Shown: positions 36,887 to 45,341 of the stretch, piece after piece
Numbering within the stretch: the first letter of the stretch is position 1
Layout of the letters: the number at the start of each line of letters is the position of its first letter
Origin: Labilibaculum sp041595635
GTDB taxonomy: Bacteria; Bacteroidota; Bacteroidia; Bacteroidales; Marinifilaceae
NCBI RefSeq assembly: GCF_041595635.1
Contig: NZ_JBFHJW010000014.1
Location: forward strand, 8,472-72,471
Direction: 5' to 3'
Length of the DNA: 64,000 nucleotides
Notes under the pieces: model-generated
Database searches by the model: none
What the model saw: the letters and a program-made list of their open reading frames with translations, nothing else
What the model was told of the DNA's origin: nothing
Program-made: the position numbers and the translations under genes

Positions 36887-37027
36887 AACTTTCTCTTATT
36901 TTGAAAGATTAAAAATAAGAAAAGCAATCCAATTTCCTTTTCTTTATCAATACATTATTCAAAAAAAAGAGAGACGAACAGCTAAATTCCAAGCAGAACA
37001 TTAATTTTGCATAAAAGTACAAAGCCA

Positions 37028-38632
37028 ATGAACAAGAACATCTTATCAATAACAAATTCTGAAAAGAGAAGTTTGATTATTTACCTACTCACTTTAACTT
37101 GTGTTTTTGCGTTCTCGTATTCAGCTATTTATGATTCCAAAGTAGATACGAACGGCGACAATGCTGGCTACTATATTCTTGCAAAATCCATTGCCACTGG
37201 CAAAGGCTACACAAACATACACAAGCCCAACGAAAGTGCCGCCAACCATCTTCCTCCGGGATATCCAGCCATAGTAAGTCTTGTATTCAAAACATTGGGT
37301 TACAAAATTGGTATGGTTAAAATAACCAACGGTATTCTTTTTCTACTCAGCATTTTTACACTATTCTTCCTTTTTAAAGACTTAAGCGGCAACAAACAAC
37401 TTTCCTTTGCAGTAAGTTTGATTGTGCTTTTGAATACACATTTCCTTCGCTTTTCAACCATGATGATGAGCGAAATTCCCTTTCTGCTTTTTTCTAGCCT
37501 ATGTTTATTGGTATTCATCCGATTAAACTTGAAAAAGTCACCCTTCTCGAATTCTCAATTCTACCTTTTTTTGCTTCTGTTAGGAGCTTCGTTCTATATT
37601 CGAACAGCAGGAATAGCCTTGGCAGTAGGATCTTGCGCCATTTTACTCTTCAATAAAAACTACAAATACCTAATTTCCACCATGGCTGGATTCATTCTCT
37701 TGGTTGCTCCCTGGCAGATTCGAAGTCATTTTCTGGGTGGAAATTCTTACCTGCAACAACTCGTCCAAAAAAACCCATATCGACCAGAATTAGGACAAAT
37801 GGATCTGACAGATTGGGTGCAGCGATTTCTTATCAATACAAAACGCTACCTCATTCACGAAATTCCCAACGCCTGCTTTCCATTCAAAGAAATTAACTAT
37901 CACAGCGAAATAAACAGTTTAAATTGGCTGATGGGAATTAGCATTCTTGCTCTTATTCTATTTGGTTTGTTTCAAATCAAAAAACACAGAATGCTTCTCA
38001 TTATGTACTTGGCAGCCAATTTTGGCATTTTGTTGCTATGGCCAGAAGTGTGGTATGGTGTGCGATTCATTTTACCCATTGTTCCTATTTTGCTTCTGCT
38101 CGTTTGCCTTGGCTTACTAAATCTTTCTAAAAAACTACTCATTACGTTTTTTAAACGATCTGAAAAAACAGAAGCTCTTATTCCATATTTTTGGACGATT
38201 CTTATTGTTCTTTTGTGTTTTAATCAGTTACGTATGATTCACATACGAGCAAAAATGCCTTATCCTGTAAATTACAACAACTACCTTTTTATCGCTAAAT
38301 GGAGCAAAAAAAACACACCTGAAGAAGCCATCTTCTGTTGTCGAAAAGAACAATTGTTCTATCTATTTTCTAATCGGAAAGTTGTTCGTTACAAAAGTAG
38401 CTTGCAGCCTAATGAAGTCATAGAGGATCTTATAAAAAATAAAGTTGATTACGTAGTTTTGGATCAACTGGGCTTTTTGTCTACTCGCAGATATTTATAT
38501 CCTGCCATCCAAAAATACCCACAGAATTTCCAGTTAATCAATCACCAAGAAAATCCAGACACTTACCTATTCAAATTCGATCCTGAAGTAAAAATGCAAA
38601 GCGATTCCCTTCAAAAACAGGTTCTCATTTAA
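37028..38632 (+). CDS. Polytopic GT39/ArnT-like glycosyltransferase
   Basis: About 534 residues from the ATG at 37028. I prefer this to the TTG at 37007, which lies inside a -7 like box TAATTTTG (37002-37009). The protein has about 10-12 transmembrane segments and the GT-C layout: a first helix followed by a lumenal loop with an acidic pair and the phrase GDNAGYYILAKSIATGKGYTN (in parts), where the Asp is the probable catalytic base, then MMMSEIPFLLF. It probably transfers sugar from a polyprenyl-phosphate donor. The next gene, ten bases on, encodes a dolichyl-phosphate-sugar-synthase-like GT2 that could supply that donor. Confidence 0.75.
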   Translation: MNKNILSITNSEKRSLIIYLLTLTCVFAFSYSAIYDSKVDTNGDNAGYYILAKSIATGKGYTNIHKPNESAANHLPPGYPAIVSLVFKTLGYKIGMVKITNGILFLLSIFTLFFLFKDLSGNKQLSFAVSLIVLLNTHFLRFSTMMMSEIPFLLFSSLCLLVFIRLNLKKSPFSNSQFYLFLLLLGASFYIRTAGIALAVGSCAILLFNKNYKYLISTMAGFILLVAPWQIRSHFLGGNSYLQQLVQKNPYRPELGQMDLTDWVQRFLINTKRYLIHEIPNACFPFKEINYHSEINSLNWLMGISILALILFGLFQIKKHRMLLIMYLAANFGILLLWPEVWYGVRFILPIVPILLLLVCLGLLNLSKKLLITFFKRSEKTEALIPYFWTILIVLLCFNQLRMIHIRAKMPYPVNYNNYLFIAKWSKKNTPEEAIFCCRKEQLFYLFSNRKVVRYKSSLQPNEVIEDLIKNKVDYVVLDQLGFLSTRRYLYPAIQKYPQNFQLINHQENPDTYLFKFDPEVKMQSDSLQKQVLI

Positions 38633-38642
38633 AAACAAAAGC

Positions 38643-39365
38643 ATGAATATTTCTCAATTATCCATTATTATTCCTGCTTTTAACGAAGCTGATCACATCT
38701 TTGAAATTCTCCAACGGATTAATCAGGTACAGTTAATTAATCAACTAGGAAAAGAAATCATTATCATTGATGACAAATCGACCGACAATACTATTTCGGA
38801 GATTACACGCTTTCAAAAACTAAAGCCAAACCTCAATATCACAGTTTATCAACAACCTGTTAATAAAGGCAAAGGTGCAGCCATTCACAAAGGCATTGAA
38901 TTGGCAAAAGGCGATTACATTATTATTCAGGATGCTGATTTAGAATACGATCCAGAAGAATACAACCTATTATTAAAACCTATTTTTAAAGCCAAGGCCG
39001 ATGTTGTTTACGGATCGAGATTTATAGGAGGAAATCCGCATCGTATTCTGTTTTTCTGGCATTCCATTGGTAATAAATTCTTAACTATGCTTTCCAATGT
39101 CTTTTCGGATTTTAACCTTACCGATATGGAAACCTGTTACAAACTTTTTCGAACAGACCTACTTAAAAAAATCCCCTTACAGGAAAAAAGATTTGGTTTT
39201 GAACCAGAGGTTACTGCAAAAATATCTCGAATAGAGAAGATTAAACTCTACGAGGTGGGTATTTCTTACTATGGAAGAACCTACAATGAAGGAAAAAAAA
39301 TCAACTGGCAAGATGGTTTACGGGCCATTTACTGCATTCTAAAGTATGGCATGCTTAAAATGTAA
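38643..39365 (+). CDS. GT2 polyprenyl-phosphate sugar synthase-like glycosyltransferase
   Basis: A 240-residue GT-A enzyme of family 2: LSIIIPAFNEADHIFEIL at the start, IIDDKSTDNT for nucleotide binding, NKGKGAAIHKGIELAKGD, and the metal-binding IIQDADLEYDPEEY (D-x-D). The C-terminal RFGFEPEVTAKISR is typical of DPM1/GtrB-like enzymes. It lacks transmembrane helices, so it resembles the soluble DPM1 type. Together with the preceding GT-C gene (10-base gap) it suggests a two-step route: charge a lipid carrier with sugar, then move the sugar to an extracytoplasmic acceptor, which is unknown. Confidence 0.85.
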   Translation: MNISQLSIIIPAFNEADHIFEILQRINQVQLINQLGKEIIIIDDKSTDNTISEITRFQKLKPNLNITVYQQPVNKGKGAAIHKGIELAKGDYIIIQDADLEYDPEEYNLLLKPIFKAKADVVYGSRFIGGNPHRILFFWHSIGNKFLTMLSNVFSDFNLTDMETCYKLFRTDLLKKIPLQEKRFGFEPEVTAKISRIEKIKLYEVGISYYGRTYNEGKKINWQDGLRAIYCILKYGMLKM

Positions 39366-39373
39366 GACACATT

Positions 39374-39432
39374 AAAAAAACCTCTTACTTCTAATCTGCT
39401 AAAGACAGAAGCAAGAGGTTCACTATTTTTTT
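39374..39432. terminator. Bidirectional terminator between convergent genes
   Basis: AACCTCTTACTTCT (39379-39392) pairs with AGAAGCAAGAGGTT (39407-39420) with one A/C mismatch. An A-run precedes the stem and a T-run follows after CACTA, so it can serve the GT2 gene on + and the Zn-peptidase on -. Confidence 0.85.
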
Positions 39433-39442
39433 GAAACTCTAC

Positions 39443-40123
39443 CTAATCTCGTCTTCCCATGTAAATCATCACGTAGTAGAGTAAGGTAGCCAAAGACGAT
39501 AATGCGGCCACTACATAGGTATAAGCAGCCCATTTTAACGCATCGTAGGCACTCTTCTGAGTTTCGTAGCTTGTTATTCCTGATGTTTTAAGCCAGACCA
39601 ATGCCCTTCTACTTGCATCTATCTCAACAGGTAAGGTAATAACACTGAACAAAGTGGTTCCGGCAAACAATACAATCCCTGCCAAAAGCAATTGAGGAAA
39701 TGTATTCACCATCAGAATTCCTGCCAGAAGAACCCATTGCACCCATTTCGAGCTAAAGCTCACAATAGGAACCAAGGCCGATCGCATTTGCAACCAGGCG
39801 TATTCCTGAGCATGCTGGATGGCATGTCCTGTTTCGTGAGCAGCTACCGCTGCTGCTGCAATACTTCGTCCGTGATATACATCCTGACTAAGATTAATGG
39901 TTCTATCTGCCGGATTGTAATGATCCGATAACTGCCCACCAACCGAACCAATCCTAACTCCATTTATTCCATTGTCACGTAACATTTTCTCAGCAACCTC
40001 TCGTCCACTCATGCCATTGGCAGTAGGGATTTGTGAATATTTTTTAAATCTCGATTTTAGTTGACTACTCACCAACCAACTTAGCAAAGTAAATGCTATA
40101 AATATGATCCAAATTCCAGCCAT
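39443..40123 (-). CDS. YugP-type zinc metallopeptidase, membrane-bound
   Basis: The 226-residue protein belongs to the neutral zinc metallopeptidase family PF04298 (YugP). An N-terminal helix (about 2-18) is followed by NGMSGREVAEKML, then SQDVYHGRSIAAAAVAAHETGHAIQHA, in pieces, carrying the HExxH-type zinc site (HETGH, near residue 92), and SALVPIVSFSSKWVQWVLL leading to two or three further membrane helices. The peptidase site is predicted intact. Substrates are unknown for the family. It is a single-gene unit. Confidence 0.9.
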   Translation of the reverse strand: MAGIWIIFIAFTLLSWLVSSQLKSRFKKYSQIPTANGMSGREVAEKMLRDNGINGVRIGSVGGQLSDHYNPADRTINLSQDVYHGRSIAAAAVAAHETGHAIQHAQEYAWLQMRSALVPIVSFSSKWVQWVLLAGILMVNTFPQLLLAGIVLFAGTTLFSVITLPVEIDASRRALVWLKTSGITSYETQKSAYDALKWAAYTYVVAALSSLATLLYYVMIYMGRRD

Positions 40124-40420
40124 TTTTAATATTCTATTAAATTGTTATTATTTGCAATATGTACAAACTACTCAATAAAATCAAATTCTTTGCCAAATAT
40201 TATCCGAACTGTAAACCTGTCTAATTGACAGTAGTTTTATTTCTATCAAGTAGAGCCATTCTCCCCAACCCCAACAAGATAGGTCATGTATACACAAATG
40301 CAAATATTTGAAATTCAGAATATTTAAGACAGGCCATCGATAAAAAGCAAGCTATATCTCCTAGACAATCCATATTATTTACTTATTTTTGCAGTTCCTT
40401 AAAACAAAAAGAACCAAGCA
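40124..40420 (+). other. Intergenic region with -7 box for the acyltransferase
   Basis: About 300 bases between divergent genes. A TATTTTTG -7 box at 40384-40391, without a clear -33 partner, could drive the + strand acyltransferase with a leader of about 25 bases. A small inverted repeat CTGTC-TAATT-GACAG lies at 40217-40231. No gene is seen. Confidence 0.4.
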
Positions 40421-41584
40421 ATGTTCACTGACTCAGATTTTGATGCTATTCGCCCATATAACGATTCCGAAGTTGTTGAAACGATCGGACGTTTAATAAA
40501 AGAAGAAGCTTTCATTCGATTCTCACAACAATTATTTCCGGGATTTTCGAAAGAAATGATCGTAAAAGCCTTATGCCAGGTTAAAACCATAAAAGAATTT
40601 CAGAGTAACTTTATTGTAAGGCTTGCTCAACACATTATTGATCACACCACAAAAGGCATTACCATTAATGGATTAGAAAATCTTGATCCCAATGAAAGTT
40701 ACCTGTTTATCTCGGATCACCGTGATATTATTCTCGATTCGGCCTTACTAAATGTAATGCTTCACAATAATGGTTTTGAGACAACAGAGATAGCCATTGG
40801 TAGTAATCTTTTGATTCAACCCTGGATTGCTGATTTAGTTAAACTGAACAAAAGCTTTGTTGTCAAACGAAATGTAACTGTTCGTGAAATGCTTACAAGT
40901 TCGAAACTTTTATCTTCTTATATTCAGTATGCTGTAAACACAAAAAAATCATCTGTTTGGATTGCCCAACGTGAAGGACGAACAAAAGATGGAGATGACA
41001 GAACCCAACAAAGTTTACTAAAAATGTTGCAAATGAGTGGTCATAACACCTTTGCTGAGCATTTTAAAAGCCTTCGCATTGTTCCGGTTGCCATTTCCTA
41101 TGAATACGAACCTTGCGACGCACTAAAAACTATAGAAGTTTACAAAAAGGAAACAGAGGAAGGGTATAAAAAAACCCCTAAAGATGACCTGCGTAGCATG
41201 ATTAAAGGAATGGTAAATGAAAAAGGACGCGTTAATTTTGTAATTGGAAAACCCATCTCTGAAATGCTTGATGTAATTGAAAAAATGGATGACAGCAAAG
41301 ACAAATTTAAAGCTCTCGCCGATTTAATTGATTACAGAATTCATAAAAATTACAAGCTTTGGCCTGATAATTATATTGCTTACGACATTGTGAACAATAC
41401 CAGTGAATTTGAACACAAATATACAGCCGAAGAAAAAGACCTTTTCCTAAAACACATGGAAAAGAAAATCACTTGCGACGAGGGAGATCAATTACGTTTG
41501 AATCAGATCTACCTTGAAATTTACGCAAATCCAGTAAAAAATAGATTGGAACTGAAAATACCAGATTTTATTTCTGAAAAATAA
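40421..41584 (+). CDS. PlsB-like glycerolipid acyltransferase family protein
   Basis: A 387-residue LPLAT superfamily protein. The acyltransferase block I reads ISDHRDIILDSALL (about 105-118), with one more residue between His and Asp than the usual H-x4-D. Block III is AQREGRTKDGDDRTQ (about 186-200), close to PlsB's E-G-x-R motif, and RIVPVAISYEYEP is block IV. It has no obvious membrane helix. Bacteroidota carry this type as a second acyltransferase besides PlsC/PlsY; glycerol-3-phosphate or lysophospholipid acylation is likely, but the substrate is not established. It is unlinked to the glsA/glsB-like pair. Confidence 0.78.
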   Translation: MFTDSDFDAIRPYNDSEVVETIGRLIKEEAFIRFSQQLFPGFSKEMIVKALCQVKTIKEFQSNFIVRLAQHIIDHTTKGITINGLENLDPNESYLFISDHRDIILDSALLNVMLHNNGFETTEIAIGSNLLIQPWIADLVKLNKSFVVKRNVTVREMLTSSKLLSSYIQYAVNTKKSSVWIAQREGRTKDGDDRTQQSLLKMLQMSGHNTFAEHFKSLRIVPVAISYEYEPCDALKTIEVYKKETEEGYKKTPKDDLRSMIKGMVNEKGRVNFVIGKPISEMLDVIEKMDDSKDKFKALADLIDYRIHKNYKLWPDNYIAYDIVNNTSEFEHKYTAEEKDLFLKHMEKKITCDEGDQLRLNQIYLEIYANPVKNRLELKIPDFISEK

Positions 41585-41589
41585 ATACG

Positions 41590-41618
41590 ATGGCTTTCTA
41601 AGAAAGCCATTTTTTTTT
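41590..41618 (+). terminator. Intrinsic terminator after PlsB-like gene
   Basis: ATGGCTTTCT (41590-41599) and AGAAAGCCAT (41601-41610) form a stem with the central bases as loop, followed by eight T. Confidence 0.88.
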
Positions 41619-41663
41619 GAGCTTGATTTTTAATACTTTCAAACAACGAAAAAAACAATTGGC

Positions 41664-41879
41664 ATGAGACTACTAAAATTCCTTTTGATCATGTCCACCT
41701 TTCTTATTATGGTGGCAGCTATCTTAAACCTTTTAACCTCCTCTTCGCCGAATCCAGACAGAACTGGAATTTACATCGAATTGGTTGTCATGTTTATTCT
41801 TACCGTATCTATGGTATTACTAAACAATCAGGAAAAGAAAATGAAAAAATTAGAAAAAACACAAAACGAGGAGCTTTAA
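41664..41879 (+). CDS. Small two-helix membrane protein
   Basis: The 71-residue product starts MRLLKFLLIMSTFLIMVAAI, a helix or uncleaved signal, continues with a short polar loop containing SSSPNPDRTG, then a second helix YIELVVMFILTVSMVLL, and ends in a charged helix KKMKKLEKTQNEEL. I recognise no family. It has its own terminator, and its stop codon lies in the loop of that hairpin, so it is a compact monocistronic gene. Coding is likely because the frame is well bounded and has a start, but the function is unknown. Confidence 0.6.
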   Translation: MRLLKFLLIMSTFLIMVAAILNLLTSSSPNPDRTGIYIELVVMFILTVSMVLLNNQEKKMKKLEKTQNEEL

Positions 41880-41892
41880 CAGCTCCTTTTTT
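41869..41892 (+). terminator. Terminator overlapping the stop codon of the 71-residue gene
   Basis: AGGAGCT (41869-41875) pairs with AGCTCCT (41881-41887) around TTAAC, followed by T residues. The TAA stop is within the loop, so a ribosome at the stop would cover the left arm. Confidence 0.8.
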
Positions 41893-42049
41893 ATGTGCTC
41901 ATAAATAATAACAAGCCGATTAAAACAAAGTAAAAATTCACCAGCTAAAGCTAAAAAAATGTTAAGTCTTGTTAAGGGATTCTTTAGACATCTCAGAAAA
42001 TTGTAGCTTAGCAAAGCAAGTTTTAGTAAACCTATAAATTTGAATAATT

Positions 42050-42244
42050 ATGCTTGAACAAACTAAAATCGTCCTGGCAAATGTAAGTTTTGATTTCACA
42101 CTATTCAGGAAAGAATTACTAAAAGCAATTGATTGGCTCAGTCCAAACGATTTTGAAAAACTAAAAAACTGGTGTCTGGAAAATTATTCCGACCACTACC
42201 ATGCGATCCAGGCTAATGCTGCAAATCTGCATTTTACTCTTTAA
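42050..42244 (+). CDS. Small protein of unknown function (64 residues)
   Basis: A 64-residue soluble protein rich in aromatic residues and predicted helices (FRKELLKAIDWLSPNDFEKL, KNWCLENYSDHYHAI in parts). There is no signal or membrane segment. It sits alone between two terminators, with a TAAATTTG -7 box at 42035-42042 that would give an almost leaderless message, so the promoter may lie further up. The frame ends 21 bases before its own terminator, which supports a real gene. No family is recognised. Confidence 0.55.
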   Translation: MLEQTKIVLANVSFDFTLFRKELLKAIDWLSPNDFEKLKNWCLENYSDHYHAIQANAANLHFTL

Positions 42245-42265
42245 AATAAATCGCAATAACAATAT

Positions 42266-42295
42266 GAGGATCTTTCAATAAAGATCCTCTTTTTT
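42266..42295 (+). terminator. Intrinsic terminator after the 64-residue gene
   Basis: GAGGATCTTT (42266-42275) pairs with AAAGATCCTC (42280-42289) around CAAT, followed by six T. Confidence 0.9.
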
Positions 42296-42367
42296 CTGCA
42301 TCTATGGATTGGACATCTTCGATTTAAAAAAAATAAGGTATATTCGCAACAGAAAAAAAATCAGAAA

Positions 42368-42661
42368 ATGATAAAATTTAAACGCCATATCAAAGTAGGA
42401 GATCAGGAATTTGAGACTTGGTTCGGAATGGAAATCAAAAAGAAAGGCAATCGCCCTAACGTAGGTATTTACTATTATACCGATGATCCGAATGAAGACT
42501 TGAGCATGCACCAATTAATTAAGGCTAATTTTGAAAGTAAAAAAGAAGCTTTGCAACATGGAATAAAATTTATGCGCAACATGTATCAGGACATGATAAC
42601 GCGCGAAAAAGAAATTGCTGCAGAAGAAGAAAAAGCAAAACAAGCTGATTCAAAAGAATAA
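42368..42661 (+). CDS. Small conserved-looking cytoplasmic protein (97 residues)
   Basis: A 97-residue protein. The N-terminal half looks beta-rich (IKFKRHIKVGDQEFETWFGM, then NVGIYYYTDDPNEDLSM), and the C-terminal half is a long charged helix (KEALQHGIKFMRNMYQDM, then REKEIAAEEEKAKQ). No signal or membrane segment is present. A TATATTCG -7 box lies at 42339-42346, 22 bases before the ATG. It ends 24 bases before a bidirectional terminator facing the rprY gene. No family is recognised and no function is proposed. Confidence 0.65.
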   Translation: MIKFKRHIKVGDQEFETWFGMEIKKKGNRPNVGIYYYTDDPNEDLSMHQLIKANFESKKEALQHGIKFMRNMYQDMITREKEIAAEEEKAKQADSKE

Positions 42662-42684
42662 GCTTAGCTCACAGACTTAATTAC

Positions 42685-42729
42685 CACACAAAAAAACGCC
42701 GATCAAATTGATCAGCGTTTTTTTGTGTG
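42685..42729. terminator. Bidirectional terminator between small gene and rprY
   Basis: A 45-base near-perfect inverted repeat (CACACAAAAAAACGC ... GCGTTTTTTTGTGTG with GATCAA/TTGATC inside) lies between the convergent stop codons. A- and T-runs inside the arms allow termination in both directions. Confidence 0.88.
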
Positions 42730-42738
42730 AGTTAAACA

Positions 42739-43425
42739 TTACATGATCAACTTATATCCACGTCCATGAACATTAATGATTTCAATGCCTGGTTCTGGTT
42801 TTAAATGCTTTCTAAGCTTAGTAATGTAAACATCCATACTTCTGGCATTAAAATAATTATCGTCAGACCAGATCGTTCTAAGAGCCAAATTACGCTCAAG
42901 CACTTTATTTACATTATTACAAAGAAGTTTCAACAATTCCGATTCTTTGGTTGTTAATTTGATAGTATCATCACCATCTTTTAAAAACTGTTTCTTTGAA
43001 TCGAATAAAAATCGACCCAGCTTGAATTCCTCTTGAGTATTTTCGCTTTTAACTCCTGAAGTTCTACGCAATACAGCTTCAATACGAACCAACAATTCTT
43101 CCATACTAAACGGTTTGGTCATATAATCGTCCGCACCTAGTTTGAAACCTTCTAAAACATCTTCTTTCATCGATTTTGCAGTCAAGAAAATGATAGGAAT
43201 CTCGCTATTGATTAAACGAACATCTTTGGCTAAGGTAAATCCGTCCCTATGTGGCATCATGATATCAAAAATACCTAGATCATATGGGTTCTTTAAAAAT
43301 TCATCGTAAGCTTTGTCACCATCTTCACAAAGAGTTGTATTGTATCCTTTGGCAACCAAATATTCTTTTAGTAAAAGCCCTAAATTAGCATCATCTTCTG
43401 CTAATAAAATTTTAACCTGTTCCAT
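42739..43425 (-). CDS. rprY: OmpR-family response regulator, RprY-like
   Basis: The 228-residue regulator has a receiver domain (1-118) with acidic pocket AEDDANLG, phosphoacceptor Asp in DLGIFDIMMPHRDG (about residue 55), LTAKSMKEDV (Thr/Lys switch) and FSMEELLVRIEAVLRR. A winged-helix DNA-binding domain follows, with the effector pattern LTTKESELLKLLC and RSMDVYITKLRKHL. It closely follows the pattern of Bacteroides RprY. It lies six bases downstream of its histidine kinase gene. Its targets are unknown here; RprY in Bacteroides is linked to stress and redox or sodium responses. Confidence 0.88.
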   Translation of the reverse strand: MEQVKILLAEDDANLGLLLKEYLVAKGYNTTLCEDGDKAYDEFLKNPYDLGIFDIMMPHRDGFTLAKDVRLINSEIPIIFLTAKSMKEDVLEGFKLGADDYMTKPFSMEELLVRIEAVLRRTSGVKSENTQEEFKLGRFLFDSKKQFLKDGDDTIKLTTKESELLKLLCNNVNKVLERNLALRTIWSDDNYFNARSMDVYITKLRKHLKPEPGIEIINVHGRGYKLIM

Positions 43426-43431
43426 ATGTAT

Positions 43432-44928
43432 CTATTTTTTTAAGGGAAGATATATTTCGAATTTGGTTCCTTTTCCAGGTATACTATCTACGCTAACTTG
43501 TCCATTGTGGGCATCCGTAATTTTTTTCACGTAAGATAATCCCAAACCAAATCCTTTAACATCGTGAACATTTCCGGTATGTACCCGATAAAAACGTTCA
43601 AATATCATTTTTTGATCTTCTTTTGTGATTCCAATACCATTATCAGTAATAGCAATAACGATACCTTTATTTTTATTTCTTGTACTAATACTAATTTCAG
43701 GAATATCTTTACAATATTTAATGGCATTATCCAATAAATTGGCAAAAACATTACTTAAATGCACCTCATCAGCCATCACTAAATCATTCTCCGCATCAAT
43801 ATTTTGATACATATTCCCCTTTTTATCTTCCACACGTATGGTAAAGTTAGGCAATAAATTTTGAATTATTTTATGAACACTAACAGTCTTTAATTTCAGC
43901 TTCATTCTCACCTCATTAAAAACGGCCATTTGCAATACTTTTTCCACCTGATAAGTCAATCGTCTACTTTCATCATTAATTATCTTAGCAATATGATCGC
44001 GAGTAGAAGCCGTTGTGGTAACGGTATTATCTTTCAACATCTGCGAAGCTAGCGATATTGTTGCTATGGGTGTTTTAAATTCATGAGTCATATTATTAAT
44101 GAAATCATTCTTAATATTCGATAATCTTTTCTGGCGAAAAATAATAAATATCGTAAATGCACTAGAAAGAATTAACACCAAAGTTAATATGAAAGATGGG
44201 AACAACATAGAATAGGACTGTACCATATATCTTTGTTGCCCTGGAAAATAAATATACAAAAAGTTTGAACTGGCAAAGAAATCATTTGGAAATAGCTGTT
44301 TGCTATATTTTTCGAAGGAGGGATTTCTAAAATAACGTTTTGATCGTTTCTCAAATTTATTGTTTGATTTTACAGCATATTCAAAATTCATTTTAATGCC
44401 ATTATCACGCAATTTCTCTTGAATTAATTGTGGCAATTTATCCATTTTAATTCTTTCACTCAGTGAGAGACGAGAATTGGCTAATTGCCCTGCAATAGTA
44501 ATAGCATATCGAGAATTTCCCGATTTTAATGTTTTATTAAACTGCGACTGCATTTTAGATAAACCCGATAATCCTTCTGGATTAAGATAACCTTCCCCTA
44601 TATTGTATTCTTTGTTCTCTGAATAGAAGCTTAATTTTGCTTTTTCATGACTCGAATCCATAGGAATATTGATACTAAAACCAGAACTATTTGAGCTTAT
44701 AGCTGTTCCATTGGTAAAGGTAGACAAATCACCTTCCAAAATAATTTGTTCTTTTTCGGCTCTTTCTAACTCTGAAACAACCTGATCTAATGCCTTACTT
44801 ACAGTAAGCGCCAACTGCTCTTCCTTAATCTTAGATGCCGATTGAAAAAAGTTTATCTGCACCAAAATCAATCCAAATAAGGATGTACAGAGCACTATTG
44901 TTACAAGCCAAATATATTTTTGATTCAT
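43432..44928 (-). CDS. rprX: Sensor histidine kinase, RprX-like
   Basis: About 498 residues from the ATG at 44928, which directly precedes the first membrane helix (YIWLVTIVLCTSLFGLILVQ). An upstream frame with ATG at 44985 would add 19 hydrophilic and hydrophobic residues and looks wrong. A periplasmic sensor region (about 25-245) is bounded by a second helix (SFILTLVLILSSAFTIFIIF). HisKA carries the phosphorylated His in MTHEFKTPIATISL, and HATPase_c has N box LLDNAIKYC, G1 ITDNGIGI and G2 GFGLGLSYV. It pairs with the RprY-like regulator, read from the same message. Confidence 0.88.
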   Translation of the reverse strand: MNQKYIWLVTIVLCTSLFGLILVQINFFQSASKIKEEQLALTVSKALDQVVSELERAEKEQIILEGDLSTFTNGTAISSNSSGFSINIPMDSSHEKAKLSFYSENKEYNIGEGYLNPEGLSGLSKMQSQFNKTLKSGNSRYAITIAGQLANSRLSLSERIKMDKLPQLIQEKLRDNGIKMNFEYAVKSNNKFEKRSKRYFRNPSFEKYSKQLFPNDFFASSNFLYIYFPGQQRYMVQSYSMLFPSFILTLVLILSSAFTIFIIFRQKRLSNIKNDFINNMTHEFKTPIATISLASQMLKDNTVTTTASTRDHIAKIINDESRRLTYQVEKVLQMAVFNEVRMKLKLKTVSVHKIIQNLLPNFTIRVEDKKGNMYQNIDAENDLVMADEVHLSNVFANLLDNAIKYCKDIPEISISTRNKNKGIVIAITDNGIGITKEDQKMIFERFYRVHTGNVHDVKGFGLGLSYVKKITDAHNGQVSVDSIPGKGTKFEIYLPLKK

Positions 44929-45109
44929 AACTACAAATATAGAAAAATCCATCCGTAGCCATAATGGCTTAACAATCTTTAACACAAGTTTAAACGAGAG
45001 TTCTAATAAAGATCAAGAAGTCAAACACAAACATGACTATCGACTCATTTGTATTTACAATATTTTAGGCAAAAAAGACCATTATTCGCTAATTATTTAC
45101 TAAAGCGAC

Positions 45110-45139
45110 TTTGAAATTAATAATTTGATACTATATTTG
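45110..45139 (+). promoter_or_regulatory. Promoter of candidate small RNA
   Basis: TTTG at 45110-45113, an 18-base spacer and TATATTTG at 45132-45139. Both halves match the Bacteroidota consensus. No ORF follows on this strand; a hairpin and a terminator do. Confidence 0.6.
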
Positions 45140-45144
45140 CCGTT

Positions 45145-45234
45145 GGAGAACGAATCTATAAGAAGCGGTCTCCTTGATTAAAAATTTTGGTTAATAGTTA
45201 GATAAAGGGCGGTTGTGGTTACCGTCCTTTTTTT
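45145..45234 (+). ncRNA. Candidate small RNA between rprX and rnc
   Basis: A transcript of about 90 bases is predicted from a consensus promoter (45110-45139) to a terminator. It would start close to a hairpin of GGAGA (45145-45149) with TCTCC (45169-45173) plus an inner CG/CG pair, then have a U/A-rich single-stranded middle (about 45174-45205), and end in a stem AGGGCGGT/ACCGTCCT (45206-45213 and 45221-45228, one G-U) followed by seven T. There is no start codon with an ORF. It lies between the 5' end of rprX and the 3' end of rnc, both on the other strand. I do not recognise an RNA family. It could act in trans through the central segment. Confidence 0.6.
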
Positions 45235-45341
45235 ATGCCCAAGAGAGAGCTAAATTATGAAATTCCTTTGTTCTCAAAAGTCCATCACAACTTAAATGAT
45301 TTTAGATACCATTGTAAGTGATGCACAATTTAATTTGAATA

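Noticed and set aside
44929..44985. Longer start for the RprX-like kinase
   Set aside because: The ATG at 44928 directly precedes the first membrane helix; the additional 19 residues would put a second hydrophobic stretch ahead of it.
45241..45341. Second small RNA or peptide after the sRNA
   Set aside because: Only a 13-codon ORF is present, without a terminator or clear promoter.
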